A stretch of DNA of 64,000 bases from JBBQLG01 sp964251665 (lineage in GTDB: Bacteria > Bacteroidota > Bacteroidia > Cytophagales > Spirosomataceae), in NCBI GenBank assembly GCA_964251665.1, contig CAXUKO010000002.1, positions 564,709 through 628,708 of the forward strand. Reading direction: 5' to 3'. The notes below the pieces were generated by a model. The model was not told the DNA's origin, did not search any database, and worked only from the letters and a program-made list of their open reading frames with translations. Numbering within the stretch: the stretch's first letter is position 1; every line of letters starts with the position of its first letter. A program made the translations under genes and the position numbers. Shown piece after piece: positions 1 through 8,820 of this stretch.

Positions 1-16
1 CAGTATTTGCTACAGC

Positions 17-62
17 AAAAGGTATATTCATTGACGTTCGCGTCGGGAATATGCCTTTTTTT
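17..62 (+). terminator. Rho-independent terminator of a gene left of the window
   Basis: An inverted repeat pairs AAAAGGTATATTC (17-29) with GAATATGCCTTTTTTT (47-62), with one G-U wobble. An inner GACG-TTCG-CGTC stem carries a UUCG tetraloop, and the hairpin runs into seven T residues. This is a textbook plus-strand terminator, so a plus-strand gene must end just left of position 1. Confidence 0.8.
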
Positions 63-103
63 CGTGTTTAACCCCATCGTTCGCCCTTCAATCGTTCTTA
101 CCT

Positions 104-2497
104 ATGCTTCGTTTTACGTTCATTTGTTTGCTCACGCTGTCGCTGGGGAAACCGGTGCTGGCGCAATCGCTGCTGAAACAGGCCGACCAGCAATTTGATC
201 AGCTGGCTTATACCAAAGCTACCGAACTATACGAACAACTGCTGCACTCATCCACTCCTCTGACCGAAGGTGAACTACGGGCCGTACGCGCTAAACTGGC
301 CTATGGCTACCGGCAGCTTCGGGACGCGCCAAACGCCGAAAAAGCGTACCGTGAGTTGATCAGTGGGGGAGACCTGCCCACCGAATACGCCGACAGCTAT
401 CTGTACTACGCGCAGGCGCTGGCCACTAATGGTAAGTACAAGGAAGCGCAGGCGGTTTATGAAACCTACAACACCTATCGCAAGGACGATCCACGGAGTC
501 CGACATTCACCAAACTCTACCGCGATGTGACGGTACTGGCCAAAAACGCGGGCAGCTATAAGGTGAGTTTTCTGGATGTGAACACCAACAAAGCCGAATT
601 CAGCCCGGTTTATTACCGGAATGGGCTGGTATTTGTATCGTCCGGTGGGGGTGGGGGCGGCACAAAGCGGATTTTTAACTGGAACAACACGCCGTTTCTT
701 GACCTGTTTTACGCCCCCGATGTGGCCGCCCTGAAAGACGATGCACCGGCCACGCTGGGTGGATCGAAAGCGAAAAAAGCCGCTGCCCGCGCCAAAACGA
801 GCCGGATGCTGGGCCGGGATGACTACACCGCGTCAACGTCCAACGATTCGCGGACGGTGGGCTTCTATGGCGGCAGCAATGTAACGGCGGGATTAGGCTA
901 CTACGATACCCCCGTAACGGAATCGGATCAGTTCAGCAAAACGCTCAATTCCAAGTACCATGAAGGCCCGGCGACCTTCACTCGTGACGGGGCCAGGGTG
1001 ATCTTCACGCGTAACAACTACAACAACGGCAAATACCGCGAGAGCAGCGACGGCATTAATAAACTCAAACTCTATACGGCCACCCAGACGAATGGTAATT
1101 GGGAAGACGTGGCAGAACTGCCCTTTAACAGCGATGAATACTCGACCGGGCACCCGTCGCTGAGTAAAGACGATAAACTGCTTTATTTTGCGTCGGACAT
1201 GCCGGGTGGATTTGGCGGCACGGATATTTACGTCAGCCGCTGGGATGGGAAAGGCTGGGGCGCACCGGTTAACCTGGGTAGTACGGTCAATACAAAGGGT
1301 AGCGAAATGTTTCCCTACGTAGATCAGAAGGGGAACCTTTACTTCGCGTCGGATGGCCATGCGGGCCTCGGCGGGCTGGATATTTTCTTTGCTCAGTTAG
1401 TCAATACCGGCGAAAAGGCGCTGGCGGTGCAGAACCTCGGCGAACCCATCAATTCGAGTAAAGATGATTTTGGCTTAGTGACCGACGGCGAACGGAAAGG
1501 GGGCTTCTTCAGCAGCAACCGCAAAAACGGCGGGGCCGACGATGATATTTACCGGTTCACCCGCGAGGGACCCATTTACCCCTGCCGCGAACTGATCGTG
1601 AATGTGTACGATGCCCAGACGAAGGCACCCCTCGAAAACAGCCTGGTTGAGGTAGAAAACAAGGACGGCCTGAGCGAGAAAAAACAGCTCAAAACGGATG
1701 GTGAAGGCAACATCCGGCTTTGCTTAGATGCCGATGGCGACTTCAGGTTTGTGGCGGTACACACCGGTTATGTGGATAATCAGATTGGTTTCTCGACCCG
1801 GGGTCTCGATGATGATAAGCCTTCCCGCTTAGACATTCCGCTGGGGCAACCCGTCTGGGAGGTGGCCCGCCCAACCACCTTACTGCCCGTCGTGCGGGGC
1901 CGGGTGACGGCTCAAAAAACCAAAAAACCCCTGGCCGGTGTACAGGTCATCATCATCAGTGATTGCGACAGTAGTCGGCAGGAAGCGATGACCAATTCTG
2001 ATGGCCTATACGAGTTCAAAACGCAACTCGGCTGCGATTACACCTTTGAGGCCCGGAAAGCCAACATGGGTACAACGGGCGGGCATCTCTACCGCAACGG
2101 GATCGGTTCGCCCGATATTACCATGTTCCGCAAGGGCGATGTGATTAAAATTGATAACATCTACTACGACCTCGATAAGTCGGATATTCGTCCTGAAGCC
2201 GCTGCCGAATTGGACAAACTGGTCGAGCTGATGCAGAAATACCCGTCCATGAAAATCGAAATGCGGTCGCATACCGATAGCCGGGCATCGGCCCAGTACA
2301 ACAAAGTGTTATCGGCAAACCGGGCTAAAACGGTTGTTGCCTACCTGAAAACGAAAGGTATTCCGGCCCGGCGGCTGACGGCCAACGGCTACGGCGAAAC
2401 CATGCCCGTTAACAAGTGTAAAGACGGGATGAACTGCACCGAAGAAGAGTATCAGCTGAACCGCCGGACTGAGATTAAGATTCTGGCGGTCGAGTAG
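104..2497 (+). CDS. PorE-like OmpA family protein (TPR, beta-propeller, CRD, OmpA)
   Basis: A 797-residue envelope protein. Residues 1-20 are a signal peptide ending VLAQ. Residues 21-150 look like helical TPR-type repeats. Residues about 160-510 hold PD40/WD40-like blades (for example LLYFASDMPGGFGGTDIYVS). Two carboxypeptidase-regulatory-like beta domains follow (about 500-590 and 610-680; RGRVTAQKTKKPLAGVQVII). The C-terminal 120 residues are an OmpA peptidoglycan-binding domain (YYDLDKSDIRPEAAAELDKL, HTDSR, NRAKTVVAYL, NGYGE). The order TPR, propeller, CRD, OmpA is that of PorE, the periplasmic T9SS protein that tethers PorP to the cell wall. The next gene is a PorP/SprF homologue, which supports the pairing. 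Many Cytophagales carry several such pairs next to a giant adhesin, so this may be a paralogue serving one substrate rather than the core secretion system. The terminator at 17-62 separates it from the gene upstream. Confidence 0.85.
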   Translation: MLRFTFICLLTLSLGKPVLAQSLLKQADQQFDQLAYTKATELYEQLLHSSTPLTEGELRAVRAKLAYGYRQLRDAPNAEKAYRELISGGDLPTEYADSYLYYAQALATNGKYKEAQAVYETYNTYRKDDPRSPTFTKLYRDVTVLAKNAGSYKVSFLDVNTNKAEFSPVYYRNGLVFVSSGGGGGGTKRIFNWNNTPFLDLFYAPDVAALKDDAPATLGGSKAKKAAARAKTSRMLGRDDYTASTSNDSRTVGFYGGSNVTAGLGYYDTPVTESDQFSKTLNSKYHEGPATFTRDGARVIFTRNNYNNGKYRESSDGINKLKLYTATQTNGNWEDVAELPFNSDEYSTGHPSLSKDDKLLYFASDMPGGFGGTDIYVSRWDGKGWGAPVNLGSTVNTKGSEMFPYVDQKGNLYFASDGHAGLGGLDIFFAQLVNTGEKALAVQNLGEPINSSKDDFGLVTDGERKGGFFSSNRKNGGADDDIYRFTREGPIYPCRELIVNVYDAQTKAPLENSLVEVENKDGLSEKKQLKTDGEGNIRLCLDADGDFRFVAVHTGYVDNQIGFSTRGLDDDKPSRLDIPLGQPVWEVARPTTLLPVVRGRVTAQKTKKPLAGVQVIIISDCDSSRQEAMTNSDGLYEFKTQLGCDYTFEARKANMGTTGGHLYRNGIGSPDITMFRKGDVIKIDNIYYDLDKSDIRPEAAAELDKLVELMQKYPSMKIEMRSHTDSRASAQYNKVLSANRAKTVVAYLKTKGIPARRLTANGYGETMPVNKCKDGMNCTEEEYQLNRRTEIKILAVE

Positions 2498-2518
2498 CCA
2501 TTTTCTGCCTACTACCGA

Positions 2519-2579
2519 AATCCCGGCTGGTTGTCTATTGCCCGAAAGTCCGCTTTCGCTCAGACAACCAGCCGGGATT
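2519..2579 (+). terminator. Long hairpin terminator after the OmpA gene
   Basis: Perfect 18-bp arms, AATCCCGGCTGGTTGTCT at 2519-2536 and its complement at 2562-2579. The spacer contains a second small hairpin, CGAAAG-TCCG-CTTTCG (2543-2558). The 3' side reads TTCGCTTATTTT, a weak T-rich tail. It starts 22 bases after the OmpA stop, so it probably ends or dampens transcription before the PorP gene. Confidence 0.6.
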
Positions 2580-2729
2580 CGCTTATTTTAAGGGTATTAT
2601 GGGATCAGCTTTACGCTGCAACCAGCTCGCAGAGCCATGAGCTACTCCCGAATTCATGCTATTTTAACCTGCCCCCGATTGGATTTACGCCGGAAACCCG
2701 CCAATTTCAACCTTTATCTAACTACATCT

Positions 2730-3659
2730 ATGGGTTTCAGTCGCTACGCTACCTTTATTTATTCGCTCTTTTCTCTGTTTACAGCCACTGTAGCTTTCGG
2801 GCAGAAAGAGATGATGTATTCACAGTACCTGCTCAATCCGCTGGCCATTAACCCGGCTTACGCGGGTAGCCGCGACAACCTGAACATGACCCTGATGTTT
2901 CGCCGAAAATGGTTTGGTGCCCAGAATGGGGCGTTGCTATCGGGCAATGGAGGCAGTCCGGTTTCGCAGAGTTTCGCGGGCGACGGGGCTGTTGCAAACG
3001 GTAAAGTCGGGCTGGGGTTGCAGTTTCAGAACGATCAGTTAAGTACCTACGGTACCACGGGGGTATATGGCAGTGTAGCTTACCGCATCGACCTGCCCGC
3101 GCTGGCTAAATTGGCGTTTGGTCTACAGGGGGGCGTAAACGTGCTGCCGGTTTACGATCAGGTGACGGGCGGTTTTAATGCCCGTCAGGCCGTGGGTAGC
3201 GTCGGCGTCGGCATTTATTACCAGTCGCCTACGTTTTTTGGTGGCATCTCGGTTCCCGAACTGATCAGTAAAGGCGTGGTATTGTCGGGGCAGGCGCAGT
3301 ATCAGGCAACACTGCCGCTGTTTATTCAAGCCGGTACCAAACTGAACCTCTCTGATGAACTGGTGCTGATACCGTCCGTTCTGGTCACCCGGGCTTCGGG
3401 CCGGCCGCTTGGCATCGACCTGAATGCCCGCTTTTGGGTGAGCGAACGACTCGGGCTGGGGCTGTCGCTGCGTACAAACAGCCTGGGCATACAACCCACC
3501 AACTACGTGCAGGCACTGGCCGAATACCAGCTCTCCAAAGCCATACGGGTGGGGTACGCGTTCAGTTCGCAAACAGTCGAGAACCCGCTTTACCCGCAGA
3601 AAAGTGCGCACGAACTGGTCTTTAAATACGCGCTGAATAACCTAACCTTCAACTATTGA
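2730..3659 (+). CDS. PorP/SprF family type IX secretion membrane protein
   Basis: A 309-residue outer-membrane beta-barrel of the PorP/SprF family. The ATG at 2730 is preferred over an in-frame ATG at 2637 because it opens a clean signal peptide (MGFSRYATFIYSLFSLF, cleaved near AFGQ). The family hallmark follows at once: QKEMMYSQYLLNPLAINPAY then AGSRDNLNMTLMFRRKW. The rest is alternating amphipathic strands typical of the barrel, ending LTFNY with an aromatic last residue. PorP works with PorE in the T9SS; SprF helps secrete the gliding adhesin SprB. Its place directly after a PorE-like gene fits that partnership. No adhesin gene lies next to it inside the window; one may lie to the left. 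Confidence 0.88.
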   Translation: MGFSRYATFIYSLFSLFTATVAFGQKEMMYSQYLLNPLAINPAYAGSRDNLNMTLMFRRKWFGAQNGALLSGNGGSPVSQSFAGDGAVANGKVGLGLQFQNDQLSTYGTTGVYGSVAYRIDLPALAKLAFGLQGGVNVLPVYDQVTGGFNARQAVGSVGVGIYYQSPTFFGGISVPELISKGVVLSGQAQYQATLPLFIQAGTKLNLSDELVLIPSVLVTRASGRPLGIDLNARFWVSERLGLGLSLRTNSLGIQPTNYVQALAEYQLSKAIRVGYAFSSQTVENPLYPQKSAHELVFKYALNNLTFNY

Positions 3660-3793
3660 CGGAATTTATGTGTAAATGGTGGTAGTTTTATTAGTAAATT
3701 GCTCCTTAACCCGCTAACAGACTCACTTTGAGCCGTAACCTTGATAACGCTAACCTTAAAAATCTTAACCTGCATTGGTTAGCTGACCAGTCT

Positions 3794-4843
3794 ATGCCCA
3801 ATAAACAACTCATCAACGACCTTTACATTCCCGGCGATCTGGAGCACGATTTTCCTCTGGCTGCCCATTTCGTGCAGGTGTTTGGTGCCTACCCCAATTA
3901 CCTGCATTTCAGCGATGATTTTCAGTTGAGCATCCAGCCGATGCTCGAAAATCGGGGGTTTCGGGTGGTCAACTCAACGGTTCGGTTGAACGAGGAAGGC
4001 TGGAACACGACCGAGCGCGTATTGCAGCATGACGACGGGGTGTTGCTGAAATTGGAAATTGCCAGTGGGCGGTTTGGCCGGATGGAGGGCTTTTTTCGGG
4101 ACGAATTAGTGGTGAAAGCGCTGCTGGATGGCGTTTACGAACATAAATACGAACACGAAAAGAATCAGACGCATATCTACCTGATTCAGAGTGGGTTGGG
4201 TGGTTTGCATACTGAACGGGTAGAAATTCTGCCCCCAAACATTGATCTTGATTTACATTATAACGACGATTTTCCCGCCGTCCACGAACGGTTGGTTGGA
4301 CTGCTGGCGCAACCCAAGGGCAAGGGTCTGATTTTATTGCATGGCGAGCCGGGTACGGGTAAAACGACCTATATCAAGCACCTGAGTTCGCTGGTGCAGA
4401 AGGATATGCTTATTCTGCCGCCCTACATGACCAATTTCCTGACGGCACCGGAGTTTATACCGTTTCTGCTGGATAACCGCGACTCGATTCTGATTATTGA
4501 GGATGCCGAGCGGATTCTGCAATCGCGCGAAGCCGGGGGCGATACCAACAGCGTTTCCAACATTCTGAACCTGACGGATGGCCTGCTCGCCGACTGCATG
4601 CACATTCAGATCATTGCCACCTTCAACGCCAGTAAGAGCCTGTTAGACAAAGCCCTGCTGCGCCGGGGCCGCCTGATGGTTGATTATGCGTTTGGTAAAC
4701 TCACGCCCGAAAAAGCCAACCGGCTGTTTACCCACTTGGGTTCTGAACACCGGGTAACGGCACCTACGACGCTGGCCGATATTTTCAACCTGGAAGAGCA
4801 AACCGTTTCGGGGGTGCGCGACGTGGTGAAAGTCGGGTTTTAA
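3794..4843 (+). CDS. AAA family ATPase
   Basis: A 349-residue protein with an N-terminal region of unknown fold (residues 1-170) and a C-terminal AAA ATPase core. Walker A is GEPGTGKT (near residue 183), Walker B is ILIIEDAE, sensor 1 is IATFN, and LLRRGRL looks like the arginine-finger region. The AAA core resembles BCS1/FtsH-like single-domain ATPases, but the substrate cannot be told from sequence. The start is uncertain: an in-frame TTG at 3728 would add 22 residues; the ATG at 3794 is chosen as the first ATG. It converges with the minus-strand gene at 4848, with only 4 bases between the stop codons. Confidence 0.75.
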   Translation: MPNKQLINDLYIPGDLEHDFPLAAHFVQVFGAYPNYLHFSDDFQLSIQPMLENRGFRVVNSTVRLNEEGWNTTERVLQHDDGVLLKLEIASGRFGRMEGFFRDELVVKALLDGVYEHKYEHEKNQTHIYLIQSGLGGLHTERVEILPPNIDLDLHYNDDFPAVHERLVGLLAQPKGKGLILLHGEPGTGKTTYIKHLSSLVQKDMLILPPYMTNFLTAPEFIPFLLDNRDSILIIEDAERILQSREAGGDTNSVSNILNLTDGLLADCMHIQIIATFNASKSLLDKALLRRGRLMVDYAFGKLTPEKANRLFTHLGSEHRVTAPTTLADIFNLEEQTVSGVRDVVKVGF

Positions 4844-4847
4844 GCAC

Positions 4848-5324
4848 TCATCTTTTGGTAGCCCGATTTCGGCGGCTTCGGGTTTTAAGCTGCTTTTCGA
4901 CGTGCAGCTCTTCGGCTACGGCAATCGAATGGGAGTCCGTCAGGTTATCATCCTGCTTGGCTTTATCCGCCAGTCGGCCGAAGAATTTGTGCAGGGCCCG
5001 CAACTCTACTTCAGACAAATCTTCCACGTTTAACAGCCGGTTGCTGGCCTCGCTGTGCGTGGCAATCAATTCGTTTAGCTTGATCTGCGTAGCCAGCGCA
5101 TCTTTATTCTGCGACTTTTGAATCAGGAACACCATCAGAAACGTAATGATGGTGGTACCGGTATTGATTACCAACTGCCACGTATCCGAAAACTTGAAGA
5201 GCGGGCCGCTCACGATCCAGACAAGTATAGTGGAGAAGGCGGTCAGAAACGCCCATGAACTGCCGGTGGCTTCAGTAACTGCGGACGAGAATTGCTCAAA
5301 TGCCTGTGAGAATGATTTTTTCAT
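4848..5324 (-). CDS. Low-affinity iron permease family protein
   Basis: A 158-residue protein with two membrane segments in its first half (AFLTAFSTILVWIVSGPL and LVINTGTTIITFLMVFLIQ), followed by KSQNKDALATQIKLNELI, which is characteristic of the low-affinity iron permease family (Fet4-related, PF04120). The C-terminal half is charged and probably cytoplasmic, ending in an Arg/Lys-rich tail. Bacterial members are common but their iron-transport role is not well shown, so the name describes the family and not a demonstrated activity. It is a single gene, divergent from the ABC transporter at 5438 and convergent with the AAA ATPase. Confidence 0.8.
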   Translation of the reverse strand: MKKSFSQAFEQFSSAVTEATGSSWAFLTAFSTILVWIVSGPLFKFSDTWQLVINTGTTIITFLMVFLIQKSQNKDALATQIKLNELIATHSEASNRLLNVEDLSEVELRALHKFFGRLADKAKQDDNLTDSHSIAVAEELHVEKQLKTRSRRNRATKR

Positions 5325-5437
5325 AACCGGGGCCTGTGGGATTGAGGGGGAACGATTACCCGTTGTTTTTTGTGAAATTACAAAAAGCGGCCCAACTCAC
5401 CGGCTCCCAATGAGTTAAAAGCGTGCGTATTCAACCT

Positions 5438-7297
5438 ATGGCAAAAACTGAAAAACCGGACTCCCGCACCACACCCAAGCCCTCCGCTGATACCCAATTG
5501 TCGTGGCGGCAACGCCTGAACGCCCTGGGTAATCTGCCTGCTTTTTTCAAAATCGTCTGGCAAACCTCGCCCCGGCTATTTGTGGGCAATGCCATTGTCC
5601 GTATCGCCCGGGCGGCACTTCCCGTCACAACCCTGTATATCGGCAAACTTATCATCGACGAGGTGGTCCGCCTGACCACTAAATCCACCGATCACAGCAC
5701 CCGATACCTGCTTACGCTGATAGCCGCCGAATTTGGACTGGCCATTTTCTCCGACGCGCTGGGCCGGGCCATATCCCTGATGGATAGTTTGCTGGGCGAT
5801 CTGGTTGCTAACCGAACGTCGGTGCAGATCATGGAGCACGCGGCTACGCTCGACCTCGAACAGTTTGAGGATGCCACGTTTTACGATAAACTCGAACGCG
5901 CCCGACAGCAGACCAACGGACGAACGGTACTGCTTTCGCAAGTGTTCGGGCAGGTGCAGGACTTTATTACGATGGCGTTTCTGGCCGCTGGTCTGGTGGT
6001 GTTCAATCCGTGGTTGCTGTTACTGCTCCTGGTCGCCGTAATCCCGGCGTTTCTGGGTGAGAATTATTTTAACCAGCAGAGTTATTCGCTCACTCGCAGC
6101 TGGACCCCCGAACGACGCGAACTGGATTACCTGCGCTACACGGGAGCCAGCGACGAAACGGCCAAGGAAGTCAAGATCTTTGGCCTGTCGGGCTTTATCA
6201 TCAATCGGTTTCGGGAATTATCGAGTTTGTATTACCAGAAAAACCGTGATCTGGCCATTCGTCGGGCCTCGTGGGGTACGTTACTGTCGGCCATTGGCAC
6301 GCTGGGGTATTACGTGGCCTATGGAATCATTATCACCCAAACGGTCGCCGGGGCGCTCACGCTGGGAACGCTGACGTTTCTGGCCGGCTCATTCCGGCAG
6401 TTGCGCGGGTTGCTGGAAGGCATTCTCTCGCGGTTCACGAGCGTATCGCAGGGAGCGTTATATCTACAGGACCTGTTCGACTTCTTCGCGATAAAGGCCC
6501 TCATCGACTCACCCACAAAACCGCTCTTGTTCCCGCGTCCGATTCGCGAAGGGTTCGTATTCGAGAACGTTGGCTTTAAATACGCCAATTCGGAGCGCTG
6601 GGCCAACCGGCACCTGAATTTTACCCTGAAAGCGGGCGAAAAACTGGCCTTGGTGGGCGAGAATGGAGCCGGTAAAACGACCCTTGTTAAGCTGCTCGCC
6701 CGGCTTTATGATCCTGCCGAAGGACGGATTCTGCTCGATGGCCGCGACCTGCGCGAGTACGATCTGGACGATCTGCGCCGGAACGTGGGTGTTATTTTTC
6801 AGGATTTCGTGAAGTTTAAAATGACAGCGGGCGTTAACATCGCCGTGGGGAATATCGACGAACGTACCAATCAGCCGCGCATCGAGCAGTCGGCCCACCA
6901 AAGTCTGGCCGACTCGGTGATTGCCAAACTGCCCGGCGGCTACGAACAGGTGCTGGGCCGCAGCTTTGCCAAAGGCGTTGAACTCTCGGGTGGCGAGTGG
7001 CAGAAAGTGGCACTCGGCCGGGCCTACATGCGCGATGCGCAGGTGCTGATTCTGGATGAACCCACGGCCGCCCTCGACGCCCGCGCTGAGTACGAAGTGT
7101 TCCAGCGATTTGCCGAACTGACGCAGGGGAAAACGGCGATTCTTATTTCGCACCGCTTCTCAACCGTACGCATGGCCGACCGGATTCTGGTGCTCGAAAA
7201 CGGGCAATTTCTGGAAATTGGTTCGCACGATGAACTACTGGCCAAAGCCGGTCGGTACGCCGAACTGTTTCAGTTACAGGCGCGTGGCTACCAGTAG
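5438..7297 (+). CDS. ABC transporter, fused permease and ATPase
   Basis: A 619-residue half-transporter of the exporter type. Residues about 30-340 form the six-helix membrane domain. The nucleotide-binding domain begins near residue 365 with FVFENVGFKYAN. It has Walker A GENGAGKT, Q-loop VIFQDF, signature LSGGEWQKVALGRA, Walker B VLILDEPTAALDA and H-loop ISHRFSTVRMADRI, all intact. It is therefore expected to work as a homodimer that exports a lipid, peptide or drug-like substrate; the substrate cannot be told. The ATG at 5438 is preferred over an in-frame GTG at 5423. No accessory subunit genes flank it, and the gene after it has its own signal peptide and an unrelated fold. Confidence 0.9.
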   Translation: MAKTEKPDSRTTPKPSADTQLSWRQRLNALGNLPAFFKIVWQTSPRLFVGNAIVRIARAALPVTTLYIGKLIIDEVVRLTTKSTDHSTRYLLTLIAAEFGLAIFSDALGRAISLMDSLLGDLVANRTSVQIMEHAATLDLEQFEDATFYDKLERARQQTNGRTVLLSQVFGQVQDFITMAFLAAGLVVFNPWLLLLLLVAVIPAFLGENYFNQQSYSLTRSWTPERRELDYLRYTGASDETAKEVKIFGLSGFIINRFRELSSLYYQKNRDLAIRRASWGTLLSAIGTLGYYVAYGIIITQTVAGALTLGTLTFLAGSFRQLRGLLEGILSRFTSVSQGALYLQDLFDFFAIKALIDSPTKPLLFPRPIREGFVFENVGFKYANSERWANRHLNFTLKAGEKLALVGENGAGKTTLVKLLARLYDPAEGRILLDGRDLREYDLDDLRRNVGVIFQDFVKFKMTAGVNIAVGNIDERTNQPRIEQSAHQSLADSVIAKLPGGYEQVLGRSFAKGVELSGGEWQKVALGRAYMRDAQVLILDEPTAALDARAEYEVFQRFAELTQGKTAILISHRFSTVRMADRILVLENGQFLEIGSHDELLAKAGRYAELFQLQARGYQ

Positions 7298-7397
7298 ACT
7301 GCGGACCAATCACTCATTTTTTCGGCGTTTGGCCGATTCCACTACTTTTCCTGATAGATTCGTACGTTCTGTCTGTGTCCTGCCCACCCGAACTGGT

Positions 7398-8816
7398 ATG
7401 AAATCACTACTGGCTATTGCATCGCTGACTATTTTACTGGGCAGCCGGTGCGCGTCGCACAACGCCGTTACAACACCGATAACGCCCATCACGCCAACGT
7501 CACCATCCGCGGCTACGCTGGTGACGGGTCCGGCTATTCTGGAAGCCGACGTCGAGGGCATCGGCAAGGCCACCATTACGGGGCAGACGATTCTGGTGAA
7601 ATTACCCGCCGGTTATACCAAATCGACGGTGCGCCTAACCTACAAAGTGACCGCCGACGTCAAGAAGATCACGCCCGCATCGGGTACCGACCTGCCTATC
7701 CGGGCTGAGGCTACCCGAACGGTATGCATCCAGAACGACGCGCTGGGTAATTGCACGCTCCCGTACCAGCTCGTTATTCAGGCCGTGAGCGACGTAAAGG
7801 CCACGCTCGATCCGGCCAGTCAGCAGCTCGACGTCACGCAGTACCTTCAACCCTACGGGCTGGCCTTTCAACTGAGCAACCTGAACACACAGGCGGGTAC
7901 CACCCGGCGGTTTCAGCTTCGGTTTGTCCACAAAGCGACCGGATATACGTATGTCGGGGAGAACTACAGTCTTGCGGATAAGGCCGGAATGCCCATTTTT
8001 GCGGGTCAGGTAAGTACGACGATGGCGGCAGAAGGCAAACTGAGCATGACGGGTACGCTGCCGCTCGACATGCCAACCGGCGAGTATGCCCTTTCGGTGC
8101 TGATGCCGACCTGTTATTCGCCCACCGCCGATGGTCGCTGCCTCTCATCCGGTATTGAAGGGGTTGATCTGACCCAGCCGTTCGTGCTCCGTCCCGGTCC
8201 TCCCCTGGTGGGCGAGGTGGTTAGTTCGACGGCAACAGCGGCTATTCTGATCAAGGGCCGCAACTTCTCGGCGGATAAGCCGGTCACCCTGCGGCTGAGC
8301 AACGATTTTACCCCGCCCGCAACCGCTGCAGCCACCGTTGAGAGCGAATTTCTGCTGCGGGCCACCGCACCGGCTTCACTGCCCGGCGGACAGTACCGGC
8401 TGGACATCACGTCGGCGGGTAGTCAGCCATACGCCAGTCTGTTCGTGGTGCCTACCGGTAAGGTGCAATCTTATCTGGGCTATGTGGGAACGTTCGGCAG
8501 CTATGCCGCTACGCAGAACTGGCTGCCAACCCTGCCCGCGTTCAAAGGGGGCGAAACGCTGGAAGTGCGCTACGCCAACCAGTATAACGGCCAGCAAACC
8601 ATGAAAGCGCTACGGTTGATAAACACGAAGAACGACAAACAAACGTATGAACTGACGGGGAACCAGGCGTTCCGGCCCTTCTCGGCCGCGCCCGATTTCA
8701 TGCTCTGGAAATGGACGCTGCCCACTGGTATTCCTCCGGGCACCTATGCGCTGGTATTTGAGGATGCGAATGGGGTACAGTCCGTTCCGTACTATCAGGC
8801 CATTCAGGTGCAGTAA
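7398..8816 (+). CDS. Secreted protein with Ig-like and IPT/TIG-type beta domains
   Basis: A 472-residue protein of unknown role. Starting at the ATG at 7398 gives a hydrophobic leader (MKSLLAIASLTILLGSRC) that may be a lipoprotein signal, though the residue before Cys is Arg, a poor lipobox. A Thr/Pro-rich linker follows (VTTPITPITPTSP). Four or so beta-sandwich modules come next; the segment after PPLVGEVVSSTATAAILIKG reads like an IPT/TIG domain. Two Cys-containing loops are present (ICVQNDALGNCTLP in similar form, CYSPTADGRCLSS). No catalytic motif is visible. The LacI regulator starts 4 bases after the stop, so the two genes are probably co-transcribed. That would make this a surface glycan-binding or sensing protein associated with the SusCD locus, which is inference. 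Confidence 0.65.
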   Translation: MKSLLAIASLTILLGSRCASHNAVTTPITPITPTSPSAATLVTGPAILEADVEGIGKATITGQTILVKLPAGYTKSTVRLTYKVTADVKKITPASGTDLPIRAEATRTVCIQNDALGNCTLPYQLVIQAVSDVKATLDPASQQLDVTQYLQPYGLAFQLSNLNTQAGTTRRFQLRFVHKATGYTYVGENYSLADKAGMPIFAGQVSTTMAAEGKLSMTGTLPLDMPTGEYALSVLMPTCYSPTADGRCLSSGIEGVDLTQPFVLRPGPPLVGEVVSSTATAAILIKGRNFSADKPVTLRLSNDFTPPATAAATVESEFLLRATAPASLPGGQYRLDITSAGSQPYASLFVVPTGKVQSYLGYVGTFGSYAATQNWLPTLPAFKGGETLEVRYANQYNGQQTMKALRLINTKNDKQTYELTGNQAFRPFSAAPDFMLWKWTLPTGIPPGTYALVFEDANGVQSVPYYQAIQVQ

Positions 8817-8820
8817 GGCC

